Assembly (NCBI RefSeq): GCF_016801865.2 | Contig: NC_068938.1 | Span: forward strand, 182,245,948 to 182,309,947 | Direction: 5' to 3' | Length of the DNA stretch: 64,000 nucleotides | From: Culex pipiens pallens | Lineage: Eukaryota > Arthropoda > Insecta > Diptera > Culicidae | Shown: positions 1 through 12,399 of the stretch, one piece after another | Layout of the letters: each line of letters begins with the position of its first letter | Numbering within the stretch: the stretch's first letter is position 1 | The notes under the pieces: generated by a model | Seen by the model: only the letters and a program-made list of their open reading frames with translations | Database searches by the model: none | What the model was told of the DNA's origin: nothing | Made by a program: the position numbers and the translations under genes

Positions 1-960
1 TTGAAAATACTCTAAATTATCACAAAACTACGTATTTTCGAAAATAATATCTAATTTTCAGTAGATTACAATATGGGTATCAAATGATTGGAAATTTATT
101 ATACATTTCGTTTGCAATAAATTTTTTTTGTCTAATACTCAGAATTTTCACAAAAATAGTTTTTTTGGAAAAAATACTCAAATTTTCAGTATTTAACAAT
201 ATGGGTATCAAATAATCAGAAATTTCTCATGCATTTCGATAGCAATAATATTTTATGTGAAATACTCAGATTTTTTCATAAATTTCGAAAGCTTTATCAC
301 ATTTTTTTAAAACTTTAAAAAACGCATAGCTGCATTTTTTTAAAAACTAAAAAAATATTTTTTTCCTGTATGAGTTTTTTTTCATCTTTTGAAAAAGTAA
401 GAACACATTTAATTTAAAACACTCGAAATTTTCACAAAACTACTACCTTTTATAAAATATATAAAATTTCAGTTATTTTTAAATACGATTATTTGATACC
501 CATATAATAAAAACTGAAATTTTTAGTATTTTTTAATAGTACGTTGTTTTGTGATAATTTTGAGCAATTAAAAAAATTCTATTGAAATGTACGAAAAGTT
601 CTCAATTATTTTATGCCCATTTTGAAAAAAAAAAAAACACTAAAATTTTAGTTTTTTTTCAAAAAGACGTAGTTTTGTGAAAATGTTGAGTATTTCACAA
701 CAAAATTTATTGTTATCGAAATGTATGATTTTTTTTTCCAACATTTGATACCCATATTGTAGAATACTGAACATTTTAGTATTCCTTCAAAAATACGTAG
801 TTTTGTGAGTTTTTTTTTCGAATTTTCAAAAATGTGTTTGAAAAATCCGATCATTTGATAACCATAAAGAAAAAAAACAATGATTTTGAGTATTATTTCG
901 GAAAAATGCATTTTCAAAATAAAGAAAAATACGTATTTTGTGAAAATTTTCATGTTATTA
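1..960. repeat. AT-rich inverted-repeat region built on ATGGGTATCAAATGAT motif
   Basis: The motif ATGGGTATCAAATGAT and neighbours occur forward near 73 and 201 and reversed near 490, 746 and 855, with a shared flank reading close to ATTTTCAGTATT. The arms face each other around position 400, so this looks like an old foldback element, possibly entering from outside the window. The 112-aa minus-strand frame inside is low-complexity and not a gene. Confidence 0.5.
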
Positions 961-3900
961 TTATTGCAATGGATAGTTGACATCATCTCGATTCCAAAAC
1001 ACTGTTATTTTTTGAAGTTTGGATGATTTTTCATAGGATTATAGCCAATGTCTCCCATATAGGTTATGCACAATTCCGCAAAATTTCACAATATTTCAAA
1101 AAATTGAACACATAATATTTATTTTCTTAATTTTTTGTGTAAAGGGGTTATATTTTGTAAGTTAAACAACTGCTAACTTTTTTATGTCACATTCCTGTAC
1201 ACAATAATTATGAAATTAAAATATTTTGAGTAAATTTTAAGCAGATTTTAAAGTACCGTGAAATTCAATTTTTTTTTTAATTGGCGTGCCAAATAATTTT
1301 AATATTTTTGACGTGAAAAATCACTAGCCTTAAATTACCTACAACATTGCTGAAAACACTAAATCGATCACAAAATCCCATCGCAAGATACAGAATAACT
1401 TTTATTTATGTTTTAATGTTAGTAAAAGAATTTAATTTAAAAAAAACAGTCAGAACCTTCAATTCAAAAGTCGTACCCACACACCACCACAAAAACTCCT
1501 TTCAATTACAGCCAGAAAATCACGAGCACTTTTCACTTGATTGCCAGATTTTTCCACGGCAACCCAGATCGCGTGCTAATGAAATTTGTATCCATTCGCC
1601 ACCGCCACAGTCACGTCACAGCAGTCAGTGTCTTTGCTTTTTCCAGGAAATGGCTCCCAAAATTTCATTTTACTTCCACTCGAACGCTTGCCAAAGCGAA
1701 AATATTGTCTTTGCCACGTGGCAGCTCCTTGAGTCATTCATAATTGGCTTTTTAGCATGAACGGCGGGGGCTACTTCTTCCGAGAGCTTCTCGTTTTCCA
1801 CATTTTAGTTCTTATGACAGTCTTAATGTGCTAATTAATTAAATTTAATGTTTATTGTTTCTTGGCGCTGAACTTTTTGGGCGGTTAAGCTGCAAAGTTT
1901 TTTGGTGACCTTTTCGATTAGGTTTCTTCTAACCTTCAATTTCTGGGTAAAACTTTTGCCTGATAAAAGGGCACTCATCTAAATCAACTTTTAAGCAGAA
2001 AGTAAAAACTTTTCGCCATAAATCCCTCTTAACCTTACCGTTTGCACACAGGTCGGATCTACCGGTTTCGATATGATTAGGATCGGGAAAAGACAAGCCA
2101 GTCGTCTGAAGAAATGAGAAGTACACTTGAAAAACGCGAAGAGTAGCAATATCAATTAACAAGAGTTTATAAAATACAATCGTACAAAAGAACAAAAGGT
2201 TTTCATTTAGACACGATTTCAGTCCCAGTGCAACGATAGTTTACAGAACAAGATAACAATACTCATCCCAAAGAAGAAAAAAAAAAAACTACAACAAAAC
2301 AATGACACTATGTGAAGCTTTAATCCATTTTAGTTTTTGATACAAAAACAATCTAGTCGATATTGATAAGGTTTAAACCATTAAAAAAATAACAATACAA
2401 AAATATTCAAAAAAATCTTCTAAATGTAACCAAGCAAGCCGATGGTTTCCAAAATTCCACACAACAAATTACAAAAAAAAACAAAATCGCATGGAAACTG
2501 CGTATCATGGCCAACTAGTTATTTAATCGAAATTTTTCTGAATCAACTTTTCCAAAAAAAAAAGAAGCACCTCCCTTTTTCCTACACCAAAGTCCGAACC
2601 AACCTTGCACGATTGCACCCAAACTTTTTAAAGAAATATCTCGTTGTGTAGCTGAAGAAAAAGTATTTAATAGCTAACCGAAACTCAATAAAAAAAACAA
2701 ACAAGCATACTACTCCGCGCATTGAATGGTTGCTGTTTTCTATGATATTATGAAAAAAATAAAGAAATGACAAAACGATCAATTTATGGAACCAAATTTA
2801 AACTACTAAACATTAAACAAGTGTAATCGGAACATGCCAAATATAAACAAAACTAATTGTATCACTTTTAAACTAAACTAAATAAAGATCAATCAAATAT
2901 TAACAGATGAAAACTACATAAAACGTTTGAGAGTTAGCTATTGCTTTTACCAAAAAACCAAAAAAAAAAAAAGTTTGGACTGCAAATTTACTGTAAGTTG
3001 GTTTAGGTTAGGCTCGATGAAAATTATTAAAAAAGACTATTATAATTGTAGATTTATTTCGTTAAGACACAGATGCCGATAGAGTTTATACAACAAGTTA
3101 AATTATAATTATCAGTTGAGTATGCTTTGACCGAGTACACCGATTATCGAGATAGTTATCAATTGTGTTGATTTGATGTTTTGAGATCAAAAGCCAGAAG
3201 CATTACAAACGTGTTACCCACCGCGAGGTGGATTTTCTATTGCTTATATATATTAAAAAAAGAGTTACGGAAATCTATTGCATTAAAGAAGCGCTTAAAG
3301 AATAACTAAACAAATGAACAAGGAATCGATTAGAAAAAAAGAAGTAGAATGATTTTTAAATGCGGAATGCCAGATTTTTCTATACAGAACAGACAAAGTG
3401 AATCCATTTTCCTATACATATATGATGTTTTTGAGCTAAAAGTATTATAATGAAAGTAAAATCTAAAACAAAGCGATAAAAACCAACATAACCTAGCCCA
3501 TTATATCACCGTTTTGTGTGAAGATGTTAACTAAATATCAAAAAGACACGATGCACACATCGCAGTAAAACTGATGAGACTGTAATGATTTTATTTCTAG
3601 ATATCACATGCCCGCTCTTGAATCAACGGGATTATTCTTTCTTGGAATATTTAGTTATTTTAAATTTTGAAAAAAATGTTTGACCTTAAAAATATGTTAT
3701 GCAATGTTACAAAAACGTTTTGCTTCTCGAAGTCACGATTGTCATCAAAAAATGTAAAGAATATGAAACGCGACAGTTGGTTTATATTTTAATTTGATGA
3801 CATTTCGTGTGTATACTTTTCTATAACCAAAGAAGTCAATCCATCCGTCGTAGTCTCCATACAGTTTTGACAATCGTCGTCGTACATAAAGACTATTAAA

Positions 3901-4130
3901 ATATTCAATAATATGTGTCTTGAGAACAGATTTTCTTGTCGATTTGGTGTCTTATGGAAACTTTTCAACAAAAAAATTACACTCTTAAAACTATTTTTTT
4001 AATTGAACGCAACAAGGCCTCCTGTACTTAGGAGTCCACATGTTATGTTCTCTAGAAAAATTATCTTCTTTCAAAAATCAAAATCATAAAAAATATAAAA
4101 TTTCATAATATCATGTTGTTTTGAAGGGAG
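961..4130. other. Unique, A-rich sequence without a recognisable gene
   Basis: No repeat family of this window recurs here and no frame looks protein-coding. The stretch 2220-3600 is rich in short A-runs and CAAAA/ACAAA tracts and lacks transposons, a texture seen in long dipteran 3' UTRs. No stop codon or exon can be tied to it, so this is only a suggestion. Confidence 0.4.
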
Positions 4131-4132
4131 GG

Positions 4133-4263
4133 GTGGTTTGAGTTGAGAGCTTCAACCCGCTCTTGATGACCGAGCGGCCGAGTGAATAATGTAAAGGATA
4201 AACGCATATTTGAGCTTGAAATTTCTATCTTACAACCAAGCCATTTACACGCAGCTAGATTGC
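4133..4263 (-). mobile_element. Degraded copy of the tRNA-like MITE (see 41473)
   Basis: Read on the minus strand, this matches the order of motifs in 41490-41720: GCTGCGTGTAAA, a segment with TCAAGCTCA and CGTTTATCC, then a box A-like region and GGGTTGAAGCTC in place of box B. Ends and terminal repeats are lost. The match shows that the tRNA-like part belongs to a repeated element rather than being a chance tRNA relic. Confidence 0.5.
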
Positions 4264-4785
4264 TTCTTTTTCTTTTGCTTTGCAATTTTGCTGCTGAATT
4301 TCGTTAAATTTACGATATACAAAGCTGAAAAAGTTTTTTTTACGCAAACATTTTTTTTTTCGTCAAATTTTAACTTCTTGCAAAACTTATGATTGCATAT
4401 CAAATACACGGGAGTGTAATGCATTTTCCAATAATTATTTCATTGATTAGGTCATAAAAAATTAATAGTAAATTTTTACAGGCTTCAGTTAAATTTTTAT
4501 TGTTATTACACAATTTTTATTTGAGTTATCGAATAACTCGCCGTGTTTACATTATTTAAAGAAGAGTAATTAAGCTTCCAAATGCAACAAACCTAATTTT
4601 TTGCTTCCACCTTAAAAAGTTACAAACATTTGAAAAGGGCTTTCAACTTCTTACAAAAAGAACAGGCGACTTCGTTCTTTCGTCAAAAGAAGCGTTTTAT
4701 AATGCTCTAAATATGCCCTGAAAACTTGGAGTCTTCCAAAAGTAATACAAGAAAGTTGAAGAATAATATCAAAAGACAGTTTTTG

Positions 4786-5178
4786 AAAAAATGGGAGGAG
4801 TTCATTTACAGGATTCCGAGATATGATTTTTTGAAAATAAAATCTGTGTTTTTCGACGCGCCGCGCGCAAAAATGTGAAAATGACGAAATCACAAAAAAA
4901 AACAACTTTTTTCTCTAAAACTGCGATAACTTAAAAATTTCAGTGATGACCTATACATGCCTCGATACCAAAAGTTGCGTCTTTCAATTACAAAAATTTT
5001 GGTATCTAGACATGTATAGGTCATCGCTAAAATTTTTAAGTTATCGCAGTGAAAAAAGTTGATTTTTGGCCGATTTCGTCATTTTCCCGTTTTTGCGCGC
5101 GGTGCGCCAAAAAAAAAACGGATTTTATTTTCAAAAAATCATATCTCGGAATCCTGTTGATGAACTCCTCCCATTTTT
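4786..5178. repeat. Foldback element with about 185-bp arms
   Basis: The left arm (4786-4971) and right arm (4993-5178) are inverted copies around a loop of roughly 20 nt. Shared blocks include TGGGAGGAGTTCAT against its complement, the region with CGAGATATGATTTTTTGAAAA, and the inner CTATACATG segment. Small indels in A/T runs separate the arms. No internal gene. RNA of either strand would form a long hairpin. Confidence 0.85.
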
Positions 5179-5790
5179 CAATATGTTATGTAAAAATGTC
5201 CGGGGAATCCGATAAAAATATTTCCAGACATAGGCTTTTTGGTCCAGACACCGTCAAAACGGCATTTTAAAGTTTCATACGCCTTTTTCATATGTTAGGC
5301 TAGATTTTTGAATCTTCTTACTATTTTTCTTTGAAAGGCCAACTTATATCCTTTCATTTGCGTATAAGACAATTGAAATCGGTTAAAATTACGAGGAGTC
5401 ATGATTTTTCGAAAAAAGTGGTTTTTGCGAGAATCGACGAAAATGGTCATTTTTCAGACCACCCTAACACGCCGTAGGTCACCCTAATGGCCAAACAATA
5501 AAATACGGGTTTAATTATTTTGGCCAGGGAACCCCCAGAAAAAATTTGAGCCCGATCCGAGGACTTTTGTTTTTTCCCATTTTCGTGGGGAATTGCTGTA
5601 TATATATTTTAAGACCACCCTAGTCTCGACATGGAGAATTTTATGGTGAACAAAAGCTCCTTTGAGACAAAAACTCTAAAATGCTTCCTCGAAGCAGATA
5701 TATTTATTCTTACTAAATTCACTTCTAAGACAATTTTTTGAAAAAAAAAAACATAATTGTTGAAAAAAGCTTTCTCCGCTTGCTGTTTTT

Positions 5791-6229
5791 GCATATCGAC
5801 GTCGTCGTGCTATCTTGTCGCATCCGCCAATTCGACGTTCCGAGAAAAACGTGTTTTAATATTTAACCTTAAAAAAAACGAAGCCACGCAATGTAAACAA
5901 TAACAAACACGTTTTGTTTGGCTGACCATTATGTGCATTGTCCGCAAGTTTGGTTGAAGTTGGTTGCTGGAGTCCCGAATTATGATTACAAATGTTTACG
6001 GTAGTTTAACTTGTACGTGCGTCAAACGCGTTCTGACCTAAAATACCTTAGGCTATTTGTCGCATTTACATCAATTTTCAGGGAGTGACAAGATACGCGA
6101 TTGATATTGAATTTTGGAGATCTGTGTAGATCAAAAGGTGAGGCATTGTGAGCTGCACAAAATGGCGTTCTTAACTCAATTTGGCCCAAAAAGCACGTAC
6201 GACAAGTTAGCACGACGGCGACGATATGG
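5791..6229. mobile_element. TIR MITE, family with GTCGTGCTATCTTGTCG ends, copy 1
   Basis: The left end carries CGTCGTGCTATCTTGTCG and the right end its near complement (CGACAAGTTAGCACGACG); both extend outward to an ATATCG/CGATAT palindrome. The interior contains ACGCAATGTAAACAATAA and CAAACGCGTTCTGAC, shared with copies at 16240, 25067 and 26738. About 440 bp, no coding capacity. Confidence 0.85.
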
Positions 6230-6460
6230 TACATTTATGCGAAAATGAGCAGTTAACAGCAAAGACATATTCTTCCTATCGATTGAAATCTGTTGTTTTT
6301 AGTGAAAAAAAAGTAGGCCGTTTCATCATTAGAGGATGACAGGTAAAATAACTAGTCTCACAATGGAGCTGCAAACAAGGGTCCTGATTTTCGGTTCAAT
6401 GAACAGAAACCACTCACTCATCGCCTATCCATTCGTCGCCTATTCTAACCCGCTAGCATT

Positions 6461-7166
6461 CCCACTCGGAAAATAATCTGGTAAATTTGAGTGTCTGGCG
6501 CTGGCGGACGTTTGTCGTGCAGTTCAGACACACTTGGCACACTTATCCTGGACAAGTTTTGCGTCACGCCAGATGAATCTGGCGAAAATCGGGCGAAATT
6601 TCAGCCAGCCGTCTGGCAACAAAATCAACCGGTTCAATCGGTTGAACTGTGCACGACCGGTTTGTGTCATATTCGCCAGAAATCATGGCAGAAATCTGGG
6701 GCAAATCTGGGGGAAATTCTGCCAGATGGCTGGCGCAAGCCCCCATACGAACGCCAGAAATGCGCCCGCCATTTCCGACCGGGTTCATGAGCGAATGAGT
6801 CTGGCAAGCAGCTAGCGAGTGTCCCGAACTGTTCACTCAGCTACCCGGTCGGAAATGGCGGGCACAATTCTGGCGTTCGTCTGGGGGCTTGCGCCAGCCA
6901 TCTGGCAGAATTTCACCCAGATTTACCCCAGATTTCTGCCATGATTTCTGGCGAATATGACACAAACCGGTCGTGCACGGTTCAACCGATTGAACCGGTT
7001 GATTTTTGTGCCAGACAGCTGGCAGAACTTTCGCCCGATTTTCGCCAGATTCATCTGGCGTTACGCAAAACTTGTCTTGGATAAGTGTGCCAAGTGTGTC
7101 TGAACTGCACGACAAACGTCCGCCAGCGCCAGACACTCAAATTTACCAGATTTTTTTCCGAGTGGG
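6461..7166. mobile_element. Long, GC-rich foldback transposon
   Basis: CCCACTCGGAAAA opens the element and its complement closes it. Two arms of about 330 bp (6461-6790 and 6837-7166) are inverted copies separated by a spacer of about 46 bp. Translating the two arms in the same frame gives 99-residue strings differing at about nine positions, so the arms remain highly similar. Repeated TCTGGC/GCCAGA words and a GC content well above the flanks set it apart. The 90-109 aa frames here are by-products of this composition. No convincing target duplication was found. Confidence 0.9.
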
Positions 7167-8440
7167 TAACAAATACATCGTGAAAATATTTGCCTACTCC
7201 GTCGCTCGACGACACTCACTCACTACCATGCTCAGCGAAGAGCCACTCTCACAAAATGCCAGCGCGGCAGTCATTTTGTCTTCACGCCCTCAGTTTGCCA
7301 TCAATTTGATTTTTTCTTGGTGGAAGTTTCTTTGAATGGTGTCTATAATGTTATGAAATCAAAATAAATGCACAATTTAATTGATAACATTGATTTTAGG
7401 CAACCCAAATCAATGAGTATAACGCAGTGCATCAGAGAAAAAATGTTTTCAGTTCAGAGTGATCGGAGACGATCGGCCTGTCTGAACCGATCGGAGACTG
7501 AGCCGATCAGAGAGAGAAGGAGAGTAGAAAAGAGAGAGTTCGGGAGCGAATGGTTTCAAAGTGACAAACAGTAGGAATTCATCAGGGCAGTATCGCGTCG
7601 CCTGCTATTTGTGCTCGCGAATGGAGTGGTTGATTTTGAGCAATCAGGACCCTTGGCTGCAAAAAATGTATATTTTCGACTTTATCACTGTTTTGAAAAG
7701 TTACGATTGTTTCGTTAAATTGGCAACACTGTCATGTGTGATAAGTCCAATAAGAAAATGTTTTTTTTTCCTAGAGCGTAACTATTTTTTTTTCAAACAA
7801 GTCCTAAGCAACACCTACAACTTTGCTGAAAACACCAAATCGATCAGAGAATCCGTTTTAAAAATACCGAAAATTGTATGGAGACTTGTATGGAGAAAAT
7901 AATGATGCAAAATGTTTTTGGTCATAGAAAAAAAGGCAGTAATATAATATAAATTGATAATCAATCTATATTGAGATTGCGTGTGCTCTAGCTCGCAAAT
8001 TCTATAACAAGACAAAAAATAACACGCTTGTTTGAAACTAAACAAAGAATTGGTTTACTTTTATGTTTTTGTGTTAGTCTGACACTTGAGACAGTAAAGG
8101 CAATCCACTCCAAACATTTCACTGACATAGTATAAGCTAACAGATCCACCCTAGTGAAGCGTTTCTTTTATTAAGTGAAACATTTCGTGATGCATTTCAC
8201 GTGACGACTTGCTTTAGCCAAGGCTAAAACCATACAAGACAAAACGCTAACCAACGCAACGCTTGATAAGCGTTTTGGTTTTTTATAGCTGAACGCTTAC
8301 ACAACTTTGAAAAGTAATAGGCAGTTACCGATGGTAATGATTTTACCACTTAGCAGCATGGACATAAACCTTTGCTTGAAACATTTCCTAAGCTAGGGTG
8401 AAATTATTAACAGAGGAGCACAGCATATTAAGGTTTGAAC
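7167..8440. repeat. Mixed region with a fragment of the long foldback family (about 7740-7945)
   Basis: Around 7795-7945 the sequence carries AACACCTACAACTTTGCTGA, TGGAGACTTGTATGGA and AATGATGCAAAAT, words shared with the right arm of the foldback at 20175-21868. Around 7440-7560 there is a purine-rich stretch with several GATCGG words. The rest of the interval shows no gene or recognisable element. Confidence 0.5.
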
Positions 8441-10400
8441 CGTAATTTAATTCTCTCTGACATAGCTTCGTAAATAAGCCATTAAAAATCAATAAGAGCT
8501 AACAGGTGTGTTTATGTAATTTTAAACCGCTCGCAATGCATGTCATTAATCTTGATTTTTTCTTAGGAACTCACTCCGATGCCTTTCGGGAGGATATCTT
8601 TTCCCAAGCTTGTTAGCTACGCTGATGCCCTCTCGTATCAAATTTCACATGTTGCAGGGGCGAAATTTGCACTCATGCGCTTCACAACGTAGAAGGTGAC
8701 TTATCTGGAAGTAATCCGTGTCATCCAAGGGACGACTCCTTCAGCACCTGGTGGACCTGGGTTAGGGTACAACGCCGCTGACGTGACGGGTTCATCGCAC
8801 TGCGTGTGGAAGAGGTGTCGTCCTGTCAATTAACTCAAAAATCGATCGCAACAGATTGCGGATCACGTCTTGGGGATTCCTCGGAGTCAACGAACCGATT
8901 CCGGGCCGAAGAAATTTCGTCCCTTGAGTGAAATTGACAGCCCGAGCAAGGGTTTCTCACCTCGAGCGGGATCAGTACGGTTCTCGATTAAGAGGTGTGA
9001 AAATTGCGATGTTTTTTTTTGTTCACGCACAGCTTCTTCAGGGAGGTCGTCCCGGTGGAACCTTTCTTGACGGTTGGTTGTTTTTTTTCTCAATAAAGAG
9101 ATGTGGGCTTACTTTCGGGGTCAGTCCCCCGCGGGGCTCGCGACCGTCGTCAACCTTGGTGGTCATCTGGGACGACGAAAAGACAGCACAATTTGGGGTG
9201 AAATTTTCGACGACAGTTGAGTTGCGTACGCAAAATGGTGGAAAAATTGGACTGTCGTCTCACGCCATTTCTTTCGATTCCCCTTAAATTCGGCGTATTT
9301 ATTTTTTTGGTTTCTGTCATGCAAACCTCCAACGAAATTTGTGTGTGAGTGGTTCGAATTTCCCAGCATAGTATTATTTTTTTTCCTTCCGAAAAAACTT
9401 TCTGGGGGGTTGCATGCAGGAAATGATCGAAAACGGTAGTTTTTCGTAATTTGATTTTATTTGCTCTATAAGTGGTCATTATGTGTTGTTTTTTATTCAA
9501 TTCAGTTTCGGCTGTTGGTGGTTCATTTTCATAGCGGATTTTTTCTCTCTGTCTTTCTTCCAGAAGCAACTTGTACCCAGTGGTTAGCCGCCGCCGCGGC
9601 AATGAAACGAATGTTCACACGAGGTCGAAGGAAATGAGCAATCATTGAGCTGTGTTAAATTTGTCACGAAACAATTTGTTGTTTATTTTTATTGTTGGAG
9701 GATGGGTGAAAGATATTGACGGGAATGGAATGAAAATGTTTTAATAATTATGCTTTTTTCTAATGGGATATTTTTGAAAATATATTTTGCTTCATAATGA
9801 GTAAATTTGAAAATCATTCTTGTCTCTAACTTGAAATGCCCAAGTGGTTTATGGCGTCAAAACAAGTAATGAAAATAGTTCAAAAGGTAATAAAGTCAGT
9901 GATTTTTTTTCCCAGAACCCTTCAATTTGAACGATATTGAATAGAATTAAAATCAATCTTTGTATTACAGTATAGATCTGATCTTCCGAAGTCCTCAGAA
10001 AAAAATCTCTTTGGATAATCAAAAAAATATCCTCACTTCCGAAGTCTTTTGAACCTTTGGACAATCGCACATTGGTCCAAATAGCAAAATTAAGTGGAAA
10101 ATGGATTTTTCGAAGAATGGTGTAGTTTTGGAGCTTTGGTGTCTTCAGAAGAAATAATGCAAATAGAAAGAGGCAACTTTTGGTTCGGTTGAAAATAAGG
10201 GTGGTTCACGATTAGGGTGATTTTGAAAGTCTAACTTTTTAGGAATATTTTGGTCTGCTAGAAAGTTATCCGGCTTATCTATCCAAGGTCAAAAGTTACA
10301 GCCATTTTAAGGTAAACAAAGATGCAAATTTAAAACTTAAATATCTCAAAATGGTGCAGGTCCAATTTGAAGCGCCAGGTTCCATTTGAAAGAGGATCTC
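8441..10400. other. Unique block, no gene recognised
   Basis: Relatively GC-rich around 8700-9600 and free of the repeat families found elsewhere. Several overlapping frames of 66-150 codons exist on both strands, but they shadow one another, lack family motifs and have no splice-bounded structure. It may be conserved noncoding sequence or an unrecognised exon region. Confidence 0.35.
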
Positions 10401-10445
10401 TAACACTAACGTCATGATTCAAAATCAAGACACTTAGTAGCATAC

Positions 10446-11807
10446 GCAAAGCGGCCTCAATTTAGAACTGTCAAAGTGGAACCAATTTACTGTTCGCAAA
10501 ATGATACCAAGAAGTGGCAAGTATTGTAATCGATCTATAATTTATTTTGTCGCTGGTGTCGAGCTTTTGCGGTATTCGACGTAAACAAATCTTAAAAAGA
10601 GGGTAGAAATCGAGATTGGGTAAATTCGTCGCTAACATTTCAATAAGCGCTATGTCTTAAGCAAAACCTACGTTTATGACGTTTTTTGAAATATTAGCGA
10701 CGAATTATCAATGAATGGCGCATGCCAAATAATATTGAATAATCTTACTCCAACATTATTATTGCGCTTCAAAGATACACAATCTCGGAACTTCGATTCG
10801 GTTGTTCTTCTGATTCACAAAAATTCCACCCACTTCTGACGCAATATTTCGTCACGTGGAAATCAAAAAAGGCCTCTTTTGGCCGCCCATCGATTAGTCT
10901 ACGAACAAAAAAAGTGCGAAGCCTTTAATTTTTCAACAAAAATTTAAACATGGACAGATTTAAAAAAAAATCAAAACTAGTCATTTCCGCAGCAAAAAAT
11001 ATTTCACGCTTGAGCTTGAATAACGTCATGATTCGAAATCCGGACACTTAGTAGCATATCATTTTTGTTATAGCTGACAAAAAATCATGTAATAAGTTGG
11101 AAATGAAGAAATATCATCAGGATGTAGTATAAACAGTCATTTTTAAGAGAATGCATGCAAAATATGTCTTTTCTAACAATTTTTCATCAGAATTTGAAAA
11201 TTAAGATGACTTGTTGTGCTTCGAATCCCGGACACTGATAAAAGGTGATTCGAAATCCGGACACTTTTGCTTCGAATTCCGGACACTCGTTTTTGCTAAT
11301 GAATCGCACAAATTTGGATTGAAATGTTAGTGAATGGCATTCTTTAGGTTTCAAATAAGCTGTTCACATCAAAACAATCGATATTTTAAATAAAAAATTG
11401 CTTAAATTTAAGGAAATCAAAACCATAAATTTCTGCTTTGCCTTCCCGGTGCTTCGGACGTCTATGAAATATTTCACGTGAAATGTTTCGTAATTTGGGT
11501 TATCTTATTATTTTATTTAATTTAATTGTTTTGACATTAACTAAAGCGTTCAAACAAACTTTAAATGAAAATTGATGTAAAAATTTATCAAATAACACAG
11601 TTTTTTACATTCATAATGCGAACTTATATCCAAATAATTGATAAAACAAGATGAAGTGTCCGGGTTTCGAAGCGTCCGGGAATTCGAATCATGACGTTAT
11701 AGCCTTCCACTTTGTTTATGTTTACAGCTGTAGTGCAGATGTATTAGTGAGGAGCAGTGGGGAGCATTCGAAAATCACGTTACGCATTCTGTCTTTTCAG
11801 CACCCAG
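10446..11807. mobile_element. 5'-clipped copy of the CTGGGTGC/GCACCCAG hAT-like element
   Basis: It shares CAAAGCGGCCTCAAT, the region with CAATTTACTGTTCGCAAAAT, and the right terminus CAGCACCCAG with the complete copy at 29340-30132. The first roughly 20 bp, including the left terminus, are missing. The element is itself interrupted by MITE copy A (11023-11697). Confidence 0.75.
11023..11697. mobile_element. ACGTCATGATTCGAA-ended MITE, copy A, 675 bp, TA-flanked
   Basis: Perfect outer inverted ends ACGTCATGATTCGAA...TTCGAATCATGACGT flanked by TA on both sides, matching the TA target duplication of the Tc1/mariner superfamily. The uninterrupted hAT-like copy at 29340 supplies the approximate empty site: CTTGAGCTTGAA is followed there directly by CATAGCC. 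Non-coding. Confidence 0.88.
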
Positions 11808-12399
11808 GTATAAACATTAAATTTTAAGAGAAATTATGCAAAATATGTCTTTTTTCAACAATTTTTCATTAGAATTTAAAAATTTAAATGACTTGTTTTG
11901 CTTTGAATCCCGGGCACTGAAAAAAAAGCTGATTCGAAATCCGGACCCTTTTGCTTCGAATTCCGGACACTCGTTTTTTCTTACGAACTCAACAAATTTG
12001 GATTGAAATTTTAGTGAATGGCATTATTTAGGTCTCAAATAAGCTGTCAACATCTAAACAATCGAAACATTGTATAGAATTTTACAAAAAGTTAAAAAAT
12101 CAGAACCATAATTTTCAGTTTTGCCTTCCCGGTGCTTCGCACGTCTCTGAAATATTTCAGTGAAATGTTTCTGATTTTTGGTAAACTCGTATTTTAATTT
12201 AATTTAATTGTTTTGGTATCAACTACAGCGTCCAAACCAATTTGAAATAAAAGTTGATGTTAGAATTTATCAAAAAAAAAAAAAAAAAAAAAAACACGCA
12301 GTTTTGACAATTATTATGCAAACTTATATTCAAATAATTAATAAAACAAGATGAGGTGTCCGGATTTCGAAGCGTCCGGGAATTCGAATCATGACATTA

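Larger units (their letters stand above)
10409..12397. mobile_element. ACGTCATGATTCGAA-ended MITE (copy B) split by a nested insertion
   Basis: The left end ACGTCATGATTC (10409) is preceded by TA; the right end GAATCATGACAT (12397) is followed by TA. Only about 35 bp of the left part remains before the inserted element at 10446; the rest resumes at 11808 and matches the second half of copies A and C, including TTCGAATTCCGGACACTCG and AGTGTCCGGATTTCGAAGCG. Contains a 22-A run at about 12271. Confidence 0.75.

Noticed and set aside
6491..7136. Two 99-codon frames with similar proteins on opposite strands
   Set aside because: They are the same inverted-repeat arm read outward twice and start at GTG, not ATG.
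9150..9602. 150-codon minus-strand frame
   Set aside because: Contradicted by overlapping frames on both strands, no motif, and low-complexity Lys/Arg/Thr content.
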